Assembly (NCBI RefSeq): GCF_018919145.1
Contig: NZ_JAHLQJ010000014.1
Span: forward strand, 1 to 64,000
DNA from: Paenibacillus brevis
GTDB lineage: Bacteria > Bacillota > Bacilli > Paenibacillales > Paenibacillaceae
DNA: 64,000 nucleotides
Direction: 5' to 3'
Shown: positions 8,225 to 16,488 of the stretch, in pieces
Numbering within the stretch: the stretch's first letter is position 1
Layout: each line of letters opens with the position of its first letter
The notes under the pieces: generated by a model
Told to the model about the DNA's origin: nothing
The model's database searches: none
What the model saw: the letters and a program-made list of their open reading frames with translations, nothing else
Position numbers and translations under genes: made by a program

Positions 8225-9238
8225 TTAGTCTGCTGTAACAATCCCGATGGTATTTGTCTTTTGATCAAATGTAATGGTGATTCCCAAAGCATCGGCAAGG
8301 TCACGAAGCTTGAAGTAGTTGTTGCCGCCAATGGTATAGGCAGTGAAGGCTACTTCCTCATCATCAAGGTATACCTTGGACGTGGACAATGCGGCCTTCT
8401 TAGACGTTGCCTTCGCGGACACAACAAGCTCCCCGCCTTGAGGAGTGTAAGCCTCAAAGGATGTCAGGCTAATCGCATTATGCTCGCCATCCCAGCCTAC
8501 TTCAAAGCTCTTATCCGTTCCGTTCACGGCCATGGCAATATCGCGAAGCTTAAAGTAAGTGTTGTTGTTAATGCTATAAGCTTCAAAGACAACCTGCTTG
8601 CCGTCTACCAAAACCTTGGATACGGAAACCGTGGCTGTGGCTGAAGTTACTGGTTTGACCGTTGCTTCCGGCTTTGTTTCAGCAGGTGCAGCCGGAGAAT
8701 CCTTAGGCTCAGCGGCTTGCTCTGAGGATGCTGGAGCCGTTGAGGAAGAGCCGTCGGATACCTTGTATATGATGTTCGACACTTGATCTCCTTCGCCAAT
8801 GCTCAGTACATAGTACAGGTCGACGGAAAAGCCGCCATATCTTTTCGAGAGCTGAACCGTAGCCGTCTTATTCGCTGCGATTTCACTTGTCATTTCCTCC
8901 GAACCGTCAATGGTCCAGATCAACGCACCGCCGGAGCTTCCATCTACGAGATAGTAGTTCACTGTGGCACGCATCTTTTCCTTCGGTGTAAATTTAATCT
9001 CGGCGCCGTCCTTTACAAGCACAATCTTGTAATTCTCTTCGGCGAGTAGATCGCGGAACTCCTGATTATCATCGTAATCCTCCAGCTCGATCTTCTCCGA
9101 TTGCGAGCCTAGCTCGCCGGATAACACATAAGTGTACTTGTCCGCCGGAACCTCCGCAGCCAGGGCGGGAATTGCACCGAGCATGACCATGATGACTGAG
9201 AGCATAAGAGCGAATGAAACCCGAAATCTTTTCTTCAT
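8225..9238 (-). CDS. Secreted protein with two copper-amine-oxidase-N-type domains
   Basis: A 337-residue secreted protein with a signal peptide (MKKRFRVSFALML, cleavage after ALAAE). After a ~130-residue N-terminal region of unknown type and a Pro/Ala/Glu-rich linker (about 165-195) come two copies of a ~60-residue repeat with the core NTYFKLRDIAMAV and NNYFKLRDLADAL. This YFKLRD pattern marks the domain named after the N-terminus of copper amine oxidase, which is common in secreted Paenibacillus proteins and is thought to aid cell-wall or substrate attachment. No oxidase domain is present, and the name does not imply copper binding. GGGAGG precedes the start. The gene is monocistronic. Confidence 0.85.
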   Translation of the reverse strand: MKKRFRVSFALMLSVIMVMLGAIPALAAEVPADKYTYVLSGELGSQSEKIELEDYDDNQEFRDLLAEENYKIVLVKDGAEIKFTPKEKMRATVNYYLVDGSSGGALIWTIDGSEEMTSEIAANKTATVQLSKRYGGFSVDLYYVLSIGEGDQVSNIIYKVSDGSSSTAPASSEQAAEPKDSPAAPAETKPEATVKPVTSATATVSVSKVLVDGKQVVFEAYSINNNTYFKLRDIAMAVNGTDKSFEVGWDGEHNAISLTSFEAYTPQGGELVVSAKATSKKAALSTSKVYLDDEEVAFTAYTIGGNNYFKLRDLADALGITITFDQKTNTIGIVTAD

Positions 9239-9389
9239 AAAGCGCCTCCCATAATATGTATTGTGTTGCTATATCCCCTCCATCGTAGAACTGTACTCCC
9301 TGCTCCGTCTGTGATATTTGTTTTAGCTTTGTCGGAGTCGGTCAAATTTTGTTTATGATCGGGTCATTTTGTCGAGAATCACATTTAGT

Positions 9390-11648
9390 TTACTTCAAAT
9401 ACTTTCCTGTTATTGATTGCTTCGCATCTACAATCAGGGATGGTGTTCCTTCAAAGACGACTTGTCCTCCCTTACTGCCTCCGTCCGGCCCCATATCGAT
9501 GATCCAGTCCGCCTGGCTGATCACATCAAGGTTATGCTCGATGACAATCACTGTATTGCCTGCATCCACAAGTCGATTCATGATCTCAAGAAGATGAGCA
9601 ATATCCGACATGTGCAGGCCGGTTGTAGGCTCGTCCATGACATAGATGCTGCCCTTCTTGTGCAGCTCGCTGGCCAGCTTGATGCGTTGGCATTCCCCGC
9701 CCGAGAGTGAACTGAGCGGCTGACCCAGCTTAATATAGCTCAGCCCTACATCGTGCAGCGCCTTGAGCTTGCGTACAACTTCTTTCAATTGGAAGAACTC
9801 CAGAGCTTGCTCAACCGTCATCTCTAATACTTCAGCAATTGACTTGCCGTCTAACTTGTATTCGAGTACCTCTTCCTTGAAGCGTCTGCCTCCACATACT
9901 TCACAAGGGAGTTTTACGCTGTCGAGGAATGCAAGATCAGTATATACAACGCCCAAGCCTTGGCAGTTCTCACAGGCTCCCTTGGAATTAAAGCTGAACA
10001 AACCTTGGTTCACCTTGTTCGCCGATGCGAAAGCCTTGCGCACATCATCCATGATGCCCGTATAGGTTGCGGGGTTGGAGCGTGTTGATACTCCGATTGC
10101 TGACTGGTCAATGACGATCGCATCCGCATGCTGGCTGAGGAATATTTCGTTGATCAGTGTGCTTTTACCCGACCCGGCTGCACCTGTAACTACAGTCAAT
10201 ATGCCTGTTGGAATATCTACACTTACATCTCTAAGATTATGCATTTCAGCATTCTTGATAGATAGCTTGCCGGACGGCTGCCTGCAATCCTGCTTCAGGT
10301 GCAACGGCCGCTTCATATGCGTTCCCGTCAGTGTATCCGTCTCTAACAAACCTTCGTAGCTGCCTTCATATACGATCGTGCCGCCGCGGCTGCCTGCATG
10401 CGGGCCCACATCGACAATATGATCCGCGACCTTGATCACATCGGGATCATGCTCGACGACAATAACGGTGTTGCCTTTATCCCGCAGCTTCTGAAGCAAC
10501 TCATTTAACCGGTGGACATCACGCGGATGCAGACCGACACTCGGTTCATCGAAAATATAAGTGACATCCACCAAGCTTCCGCTCAAATGCTTCACCATCT
10601 TGACGCGCTGCGACTCGCCGCCGGATAAGGTATCCGTCTCCCGATTCAGCGTCAAATACTCCAGACCAATATCCACTAGGTGCTGAAGCCGTTCTGTTAA
10701 TGATTTGACGATCGGAGCAGCGACCGGATCATCAATCTCGCGGATCACCCGAATCAGCTGACCCACTTCCATGGACGACATTTCGGCAATGTTAAGCCCG
10801 TTAATTCTGCAGCTTAAAGCAGCCTGGCTAAGTCTTGCGCCGCGGCAAGCGGAGCAAGGCCCTTCTGAAATAAATGGGGCTACGGACCGCTGCGTCCGTT
10901 CAGACTTCGTTTTTATATCCTGCTTGATGTACTTATTGGTGAATTTCTCTATAACGCCCTCGACGGTTATATTCATGGCCTTTCCGGCAAAATCCATCTC
11001 CACCTTCCGAGCCTTGGCATAGAGCAATTCCTCAAGCTCCCGCTCAGAATAATCCCTTAGCTTCTTCTCGAGGTCGAACTCGCCGGATTGGACGATCATG
11101 TTCCATTCCCAACCGTCTACCTTATAATCCGGCAGCAGGATGGCTCCTTGACTGAGCGATTTGGACAAATCCAGAGCCTTGCTGAGGTCAACACCCAGCT
11201 TGCGCCCAAGTCCGTTGCATTCGGGACACATCCCTTGTGGACCATTGAACGAGAACATATAAGCTTGCCCGATCTGAGGCTGTCCCACACGAGAGAATAA
11301 TAACCGCAAAATGGGAGAGATATCGGTAATCGTTCCCATCGTGGAATGGGATCCTCCCCCCAGACGCTTCTGGTCCACAATAACCGACATGCTCAGATTC
11401 TCGATGGCATCCGTATCCGGCTGGGGTACGCGGGGCAGAAAGTTCCGCACGAACATGCTGAAGTTTTCATTCAGCAACCGAGTGGATTCTGCAGCTATCG
11501 TATCGAACACGATGGATGATTTGCCGGAACCGGATACTCCGGTGAAAATGGTGATTTTCCGCTTAGGAATTTTTAAGGATACATTTCTTAAATTGTTTTC
11601 CCTTGCGCCCGAGATAACAATGTACTCCAGACTGGATTCTCTCGTCAC
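9390..11648 (-). CDS. UvrA-like ABC ATPase of the DrrC drug-resistance type
   Basis: A 752-residue tandem ABC protein of the UvrA family. The GTG at 11648 is chosen because GGAGGG lies six bases upstream. Two Walker A motifs (FTGVSGSGKSSI, VTGAAGSGKSTL), two signatures (LSGGESQRVK, LSGGECQRIK) and two Walker B motifs (IFDEPSVGLHP, VMDEPTTGLH) are present. Zinc CxxC pairs (CPECNGLG, CSACRGARL, CENCQGLG, CEVCGG) are also visible. It is ~200 residues shorter than housekeeping UvrA, fitting the DrrC/UvrA2 class that lacks much of the UvrB-binding insert and protects against DNA-intercalating drugs. The DrrA/DrrB-like exporter immediately upstream supports a drug-resistance role over general excision repair. 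Confidence 0.88.
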   Translation of the reverse strand: MTRESSLEYIVISGARENNLRNVSLKIPKRKITIFTGVSGSGKSSIVFDTIAAESTRLLNENFSMFVRNFLPRVPQPDTDAIENLSMSVIVDQKRLGGGSHSTMGTITDISPILRLLFSRVGQPQIGQAYMFSFNGPQGMCPECNGLGRKLGVDLSKALDLSKSLSQGAILLPDYKVDGWEWNMIVQSGEFDLEKKLRDYSERELEELLYAKARKVEMDFAGKAMNITVEGVIEKFTNKYIKQDIKTKSERTQRSVAPFISEGPCSACRGARLSQAALSCRINGLNIAEMSSMEVGQLIRVIREIDDPVAAPIVKSLTERLQHLVDIGLEYLTLNRETDTLSGGESQRVKMVKHLSGSLVDVTYIFDEPSVGLHPRDVHRLNELLQKLRDKGNTVIVVEHDPDVIKVADHIVDVGPHAGSRGGTIVYEGSYEGLLETDTLTGTHMKRPLHLKQDCRQPSGKLSIKNAEMHNLRDVSVDIPTGILTVVTGAAGSGKSTLINEIFLSQHADAIVIDQSAIGVSTRSNPATYTGIMDDVRKAFASANKVNQGLFSFNSKGACENCQGLGVVYTDLAFLDSVKLPCEVCGGRRFKEEVLEYKLDGKSIAEVLEMTVEQALEFFQLKEVVRKLKALHDVGLSYIKLGQPLSSLSGGECQRIKLASELHKKGSIYVMDEPTTGLHMSDIAHLLEIMNRLVDAGNTVIVIEHNLDVISQADWIIDMGPDGGSKGGQVVFEGTPSLIVDAKQSITGKYLK

Positions 11649-11797
11649 TGACTTCCCTCCGATTTTAGAATAATGAATGAATCTAACCATTCATCAAGCT
11701 CTTGAACATAATTTTAATATTACCAAATTAAAATACACAAATATATAGAAATGACACTTCGAAACCCAGTCTTTCAGAACGCTTGTTCCTCATGACC

Positions 11798-12634
11798 TCA
11801 CCTGTTCAACCTTCTATAGCCCCGCACCGCCAGCGGCAGGAAAATCACCAGGAGCAATAGGGGCCAGCCTACGGCGAGCAGCATAGCATGCTCTGACATC
11901 CAACTCTCGCCGCGCAGGCCTGGATTGCCGAATAGCTCCCTTGTCGCCATCGATGTCGCCGACAGCGGGTTAAACTCCGCGATGGCTCCAAGCCAGGCGG
12001 GCATCGTCGTCGTATCGACAAAGACATTCGATAGGAAGCCCACCGGCCATACGAGCAGTTGCACCATGGACACGTTTTGCGGATTCTTTGCGTGAAGACC
12101 TATGAAGATACCAACCCACAGCAGCGAGAATCTCAACAGCAGCAGGAGGCCAAACGCCGCAAGCGCATGGTCTGCACCTTCATGCCATCCCCAGCCGAGC
12201 AGTAGACCTGTTACGATCAACACAAGCAGCCCAATGATCGAATTAAGCATATCGACCATACATCGCCCTAACAGAACAGCCGAAGCATGAATCGGCATGG
12301 ACCGGAAACGGTCCGTGACGCCCTTCGAGGCATCCGTCGTTACTGCCATGACAGTGCTCTCTACGCCGAAGAACATGGTCATCGCGAACATGCCCGGCAT
12401 GAGAAATTCAAAGTACGACCCTCCCCCCGGAACTGCCATCGCTCCCCCGAACAGATAGCCGAACATGAGCAGCATCATGACAGGGAACAGCCAGCCGATC
12501 ATAATTCCCCAAGGATTACCTCCCCAATGCAGCAATTCCCGCTTCGACAATACCCATACATCGGTGTAGGCATAACGAATACGTGTGGCAGCTGAGGGCT
12601 GAATAGTGTTCACTTTACGGTGCATTGCAATCAT
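11798..12634 (-). CDS. ABC-2 permease, DrrB-like drug exporter subunit
   Basis: A 278-residue membrane protein with six predicted segments and an ABC-2/DrrB pattern (YFEFLMPGMFAMTMFFG, then NPLSATSMATRELF near the end). It is the membrane half of an exporter whose ATPase gene lies directly upstream: the two genes overlap as TGATG, which implies coupled translation. GGAGGAG precedes the ATG. The substrate cannot be read from the sequence; anthracycline-like or other hydrophobic drugs are suggested only by family and by the DrrC-like neighbour at 9390-11648. Confidence 0.9.
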   Translation of the reverse strand: MIAMHRKVNTIQPSAATRIRYAYTDVWVLSKRELLHWGGNPWGIMIGWLFPVMMLLMFGYLFGGAMAVPGGGSYFEFLMPGMFAMTMFFGVESTVMAVTTDASKGVTDRFRSMPIHASAVLLGRCMVDMLNSIIGLLVLIVTGLLLGWGWHEGADHALAAFGLLLLLRFSLLWVGIFIGLHAKNPQNVSMVQLLVWPVGFLSNVFVDTTTMPAWLGAIAEFNPLSATSMATRELFGNPGLRGESWMSEHAMLLAVGWPLLLLVIFLPLAVRGYRRLNR

Positions 12635-13611
12635 CAGGACTCCTCCTTATTCGTTAATCCGTTCTGTCCTGTAAAATGAATGAATACTTCGTCCAAGGTG
12701 GGTCTTCGCAGAACCATATCCTCCGGCTCGAACCCCGAGTCTGCGAACGCGCTTGCTGCCTTGAGGAGCGAGCCCGTGCGGTCGCTTACCGGCACGCTGA
12801 TTCGGTTCGCGGCTTTGTCTACAACAACTGAAGCTCCTCCGATCCCGTGCAGAATACGTTCCGCCTCCACGACATCCTCTTGTCTCAGTACCGTTACCTC
12901 CAAGCGGTCGCCGCCAAACGATGACTTCAGATGCTCAGGCGTGCCTTCTCTGATCACTCTTCCGTCCTTCAGAATAGAGATCAGATCCGCAAGCTGATCC
13001 GCCTCTTCCAAATATTGCGTAGTGAGCAGCACAGTCGTCCCCGCTTCCTTCAGCGAGCGAATCGCTCCCCACACTTCTTGCCTGGCAAGAGGGTCCAGAC
13101 CGGTCGTCGGCTCGTCGACGAACAGCACATCCGGCGACACGATCAGACTGGCAGCAAGGTCAAGCCGTCTGCGCATCCCTCCCGAATATTTGCCCACGGC
13201 CCTGCTCGCCGCTTCTGCCAGATCGAATTGTGTCAACAATTCCTCGGCACGTCTGCTCGCATGCTTCTTCGCCAATCGATTCAGCCGTCCGAACATCTCT
13301 AGGTTCTGGTAGCCCGTCAACTGCTCGTCGACAGCAGCGTATTGTCCTGCCAGCCCGATCCTTGAACGGACGAGATGCCCCTCCTTGCTCACGTCGTATC
13401 CTGCGACAGTAGCGCTGCCTTCATCCATGCGGAGCAGTGTCGTCAATATTTTGACCGCGGTCGTCTTCCCGGCCCCATTCGGCCCGAGCAGGCCGAAGAT
13501 ACATCCTGTCGGCACGTTCAGCGTGAGACCATTCAGCCCCGGTCCCTCCTTCGTTCTTCCGTATTGCTTCTTCACATTGCGTGCTTGAATAGCATACGCT
13601 CCGGCTCCCAT
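12634..13611 (-). CDS. ABC transporter ATPase, DrrA-like
   Basis: A 325-residue ATPase of the daunorubicin-resistance family. Walker A is GPNGAGKTT, the signature is YSGGMRRRLD and Walker B is VLFVDEPTTGLDP. The C-terminal ~90 residues (for example RRPTLDEVFIHFTG) are the extra domain typical of DrrA-like ATPases, which couples to DrrB. I start at the ATG at 13611, nine bases after AAAGGGG; the ATG at 13620 is too close to that site. It diverges from a TetR gene, and the shared region holds a strong palindrome at 13720-13740, so transcription is probably TetR-controlled. The block from here to 14585 reads more GC-rich than its flanks, which may hint at transfer. Confidence 0.9.
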   Translation of the reverse strand: MGAGAYAIQARNVKKQYGRTKEGPGLNGLTLNVPTGCIFGLLGPNGAGKTTAVKILTTLLRMDEGSATVAGYDVSKEGHLVRSRIGLAGQYAAVDEQLTGYQNLEMFGRLNRLAKKHASRRAEELLTQFDLAEAASRAVGKYSGGMRRRLDLAASLIVSPDVLFVDEPTTGLDPLARQEVWGAIRSLKEAGTTVLLTTQYLEEADQLADLISILKDGRVIREGTPEHLKSSFGGDRLEVTVLRQEDVVEAERILHGIGGASVVVDKAANRISVPVSDRTGSLLKAASAFADSGFEPEDMVLRRPTLDEVFIHFTGQNGLTNKEES

Positions 13612-13719
13612 TGCATGCATTCCCCTTTCGAAGAGCCAGTAATACATCTGGCCTTGTTAATTCCGCACGAGAATGAAACGCGTTTTTGCGCTTAATACCT
13701 CTACCGCAAATCATATTCG

Positions 13720-13740
13720 TACAGTGTACGGTACAGTGTA
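13720..13740. promoter_or_regulatory. Candidate TetR operator in the drrA/tetR divergent region
   Basis: TACAGTGTA occurs at 13720-13728 and again at 13732-13740, separated by CGG. The 21-bp whole is also a near-perfect inverted repeat, with only positions 5, 11 and 17 off symmetry. It lies between the divergent ATPase and TetR genes, where a TetR dimer would block both promoters. Confidence 0.75.
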
Positions 13741-13774
13741 TCATTTGTTGCTTTTAACTGTCAATGCTCCCGTG

Positions 13775-13780
13775 TATAAT
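13775..13780 (+). promoter_or_regulatory. -10 box of the tetR gene
   Basis: TATAAT preceded by GTG. No good -35 is seen at 17 bp. It shows that the in-frame ATG at 13764 lies upstream of the transcript, so translation of the regulator begins later, at 13809 or 13818. Confidence 0.55.
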
Positions 13781-13808
13781 GGTATTATCACATCACGGGA
13801 ATGGAGTT

Positions 13809-14585
13809 ATGTCGTCAATGACTACTTATCAATCAGCGAATGATTATGCCCGCAGCTTGAGTCTCCTGTGGGGCTCGCAGACTGTACCGGGCCGAAGCGG
13901 CCTAACCGTACAGAAGATCGTATCTGCCGGCATGGAGATAGCCGATGAGAACGGCATCGAGCAGTTGTCGATGCGCAAGGTGGCGGAGCGTCTTGGAGTT
14001 GGCGCCATGTCGTTATATACCTACGTGCCCAGCAAGTCCGAGCTGCTAGACCTGATGCTAGACAAATCTCAGGCGGATCTGTATGAAGGCGATACTGATA
14101 TTCGGGAAGCATGCGGAGGGGATTGGCGCGAGGCGATGCGCTCCATTGCCAAGACCAATTGGGAATTGTACCGGAAGCATCCCTGGATTGTCGACCTCTC
14201 CGGCAGAAGACCCGTGCTGGGCCCCCATGTTGTGCTCAAATACGAGCTGGAATTATGCGCGCTGGATGGCATCGGTCTATCCGATATCGAGATGGACTCC
14301 ACTCTCTCGCTTCTGCTCATGCATGTGGAGAGCTGTGCGCGGCTGCAGTTCAGCATGAACCGAACCGAAGCCACCTCCGGGCAGGACGATAACGAATGGT
14401 GGCTCACCTTGTCTCCCGTGCTCGATAATATAACCGACTGGAGCCGCTTTCCCGTCTCTTCTCGCGTGGGCAATGCCGCAGGCGAGATGCATCAAAGCGC
14501 CTATAGTCCGGAGCATGCCTATCTATTCGGTCTGGAGCGTATTATCGCCGGTACAGCCGCGCTGATCAAGGAATCCTCAAAGTAA
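13809..14585 (+). CDS. TetR-family repressor with TetR_C domain
   Basis: A repressor of about 258 residues (ATG at 13809, or 13818, each near GGGAATGGAG). The N-terminal TetR HTH is clear: SAGMEIADENGIEQLSMRKV and AERLGVGAMSLYTYVPSK. The rest (for example LYRKHPWIVDLSGRRP and the C-terminal helix FGLERIIAGTAAL) resembles the tetracycline-repressor-type C-terminal domain, which binds a drug and releases DNA. It is divergent from the DrrAB exporter, with an operator-like palindrome between them, so it most likely represses that exporter and its own gene. Ligand unknown. Confidence 0.9.
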   Translation: MSSMTTYQSANDYARSLSLLWGSQTVPGRSGLTVQKIVSAGMEIADENGIEQLSMRKVAERLGVGAMSLYTYVPSKSELLDLMLDKSQADLYEGDTDIREACGGDWREAMRSIAKTNWELYRKHPWIVDLSGRRPVLGPHVVLKYELELCALDGIGLSDIEMDSTLSLLLMHVESCARLQFSMNRTEATSGQDDNEWWLTLSPVLDNITDWSRFPVSSRVGNAAGEMHQSAYSPEHAYLFGLERIIAGTAALIKESSK

Positions 14586-14639
14586 GCGTTTGGCTATGCC
14601 AAGCACTTTCAGAATTTTAAAAAGAACTGGAGTGGAACC

Positions 14640-15317
14640 ATGATCCATATCCTTGTCGTAGAAGATGATAAGCATGTGCGAAGATTAATGGAAACGGTGC
14701 TTAAGCGTGAAGGATACACGGTATTTACAGCTGAAGACGGGGTCAAGGCGCTTCAAATGCTTGAAGTACAGCATATTGACCTCATTATTCTGGACATCAT
14801 GATGCCGAATATGGACGGCTATGAGTTTGCGCAGGAAGTACGCGCCGCGGATAGCCAGATCCCGATTCTGATGGCCACCGCCAAGCAGCTTCCGGAGGAT
14901 AAGAAGAAAGGGTTCCGGCTCGGGACCGATGATTATATGACGAAGCCGGTCGATACGGAGGAGATGCTTTTACGCATTCAGGCATTACTTCGCCGTTCCC
15001 AGATTGCGAACGCCCGAAAACTGACGGTAGGCAAGGTAGTTCTCGACCATGATGCGCTGACCGTTACCCGCGAAGATGAAAAACAGACCCTCCCCCAGAA
15101 GGAATTCTATCTGCTCTACAAGCTGCTATCATATCCGGACCGGATCTTCACCCGAATCCAATTGATGGATGAGATTTGGGGAATGGAAAGCGAGAGTACC
15201 GACACGACGGTCAATGTCCATATTAATCGGCTGCGAAAACGGTTCGAGACATATCCCGAATTCGAGATTGTATCTGTTCGTGGACTCGGCTACAAGGCGG
15301 TGAGACACATTGAATAA
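14640..15317 (+). CDS. OmpR/PhoB-family response regulator
   Basis: A 225-residue response regulator. The receiver has VVEDDK and the phospho-acceptor Asp52 in LIILDIMMPNMDGYE. A winged-helix OmpR domain fills residues ~125-223 (PQKEFYLLYKLLSYPDRIF, then TVNVHINRLRKRFE). A GGAG site precedes the ATG. It overlaps the kinase gene downstream by 8 bp. The pair sits directly upstream of a heterodimeric MDR exporter that has its own promoter, so the pair may activate that promoter in response to a drug or envelope signal. This link is inferred from position only. Confidence 0.94.
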   Translation: MIHILVVEDDKHVRRLMETVLKREGYTVFTAEDGVKALQMLEVQHIDLIILDIMMPNMDGYEFAQEVRAADSQIPILMATAKQLPEDKKKGFRLGTDDYMTKPVDTEEMLLRIQALLRRSQIANARKLTVGKVVLDHDALTVTREDEKQTLPQKEFYLLYKLLSYPDRIFTRIQLMDEIWGMESESTDTTVNVHINRLRKRFETYPEFEIVSVRGLGYKAVRHIE

Positions 15318-16365
15318 ATGGAGTCACAAGCTGCATAGCCGAATCAGTCTGCCGATCTACTTCTCGCTGGCTGTATTTTTCATTTTCCTGATCACCGTCT
15401 CGATTACCGGAGCCTTGTTCTTCATGGCTCATTTCTTTGGATTGCTAAATAATGAAATTGGCCGGGACGGCGTCTATCTTCCGATTATCTTGCTGATCTC
15501 CTGTGCGATTATCGGCACGACCATCTCGGCAGTAACAAGCCGAAGAATGGTTAAGACGATTCGAACCTTCATCGATGGGACCGCCAGACTCGCCAAGGGC
15601 GACTTTTCGATTCGCCTTGAGTTGGAGGGCCCTCCCGAATTCCAATTGCTCTCGGAAAACTTTAATAAAATGGCCGAAGAGCTTGGCGGTATTGAGATCC
15701 TGCGTAAAGACTTTATCAATAATTTCTCTCATGAGTTCAAGACTCCGATTGTGTCGATCAAAGGCTTTGCCGAGGTGCTGAAGCATGATGACCTGTCCAA
15801 GGAGGAACGCGACGAGTATCTCGACATTGTGATCGAAGAATCCGCCAGACTTGCTTCCCTCGCCTCCAATGTATTGGTGCTCTCGAAGATTGAAGCTCAG
15901 ACCATTCTCACCGATAAAGATCACTTCAATGTCGGAGAACAGCTCCGCCAATGTGTCCTGCTGCTTGCAGCCAAGATTGACAAAAAGCAATTAGCTTTGG
16001 ATGTCCACGTCCAGGATCGGGAAATATCCGGCAACAAGGAGCTGTTGAATCAGGTCTGGCTGAACCTCCTGGATAATGCGATAAAATTCACGCCTGAGAG
16101 CGGCTCCATTCAGATTGAGATGAAGAAAAAAGAAGAGCGCCTTATCATCCTTATTCGGGACAACGGACCCGGCATCGATCCAGATGCCCTTCCCAGGATC
16201 TTCGATAAGTTCTATCAACAGGACGCCTCCCACTCCACCGCAGGCAATGGGCTTGGGCTTTCCATAGCCCATCAGATTGTTGAGTTGCATGGAGGAACGA
16301 TTACTTGCGACAGCAGTCTGAACCAGGGAACAACCTTCACGGTAACGCTGCCGCTCTCGATGTAA
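15310..16365 (+). CDS. HAMP-containing sensor histidine kinase
   Basis: A 351-residue membrane kinase starting at TTG 15310; no in-frame ATG lies near and the start overlaps the regulator gene. Two membrane segments (about 15-40 and 57-77) enclose only ~15 extracellular residues. A HAMP linker (about 78-130) leads to HisKA with His141 in NNFSHEFKTPIVS. The ATPase domain shows the N box NQVWLNLLDNAIKF, the G1 box DNGPGIDP and the G2 box GNGLGLSIAHQI. The almost absent extracellular loop suggests intramembrane sensing, often seen in kinases that partner ABC transporters. Confidence 0.93.
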   Translation: MNKWSHKLHSRISLPIYFSLAVFFIFLITVSITGALFFMAHFFGLLNNEIGRDGVYLPIILLISCAIIGTTISAVTSRRMVKTIRTFIDGTARLAKGDFSIRLELEGPPEFQLLSENFNKMAEELGGIEILRKDFINNFSHEFKTPIVSIKGFAEVLKHDDLSKEERDEYLDIVIEESARLASLASNVLVLSKIEAQTILTDKDHFNVGEQLRQCVLLLAAKIDKKQLALDVHVQDREISGNKELLNQVWLNLLDNAIKFTPESGSIQIEMKKKEERLIILIRDNGPGIDPDALPRIFDKFYQQDASHSTAGNGLGLSIAHQIVELHGGTITCDSSLNQGTTFTVTLPLSM

Positions 16366-16368
16366 ACC

Positions 16369-16416
16369 AGGACTTGAAAGTGCCGTATGGTAACTTTCAG
16401 GTCCTTTTTCTTTTTT
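16369..16416 (+). terminator. Rho-independent terminator after the two-component system
   Basis: AGGACTTGAAAG pairs with CTTTCAGGTCCT (one G-U pair) and is followed by TTTTCTTTTTT. It ends the regulator-kinase transcript before the exporter promoter. Confidence 0.88.
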
Positions 16417-16430
16417 CAGAAAAGTTAACT

Positions 16431-16459
16431 TTGAGTTTATATTTATCTAGTAATATACA
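16431..16459 (+). promoter_or_regulatory. Promoter of the MDR ABC exporter operon
   Basis: -35 TTGAGT (16431-16436), a 17-bp spacer and -10 TATACA (16454-16459). It sits between the upstream terminator and the AAAGGAG site of the first exporter gene. The predicted leader is only about 25 bases, so a leader-peptide attenuator like that of Bacillus bmrB is not seen here. Confidence 0.65.
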
Positions 16460-16488
16460 TATCAACAACCTGCAAAGGAGTCACAGCA

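Noticed and set aside
8225-9238. Reading the copper-amine-oxidase-N-type domains as evidence for copper chemistry linked to the nos genes.
   Set aside because: The domain name is historical; the protein has no oxidase domain or copper ligand set, and a terminator separates it from nosD.
16460-16488. A bmrB-like leader peptide in front of the MDR exporter.
   Set aside because: Only about 25 bases separate the predicted transcription start from the first gene, and no short frame with a ribosome site is present.
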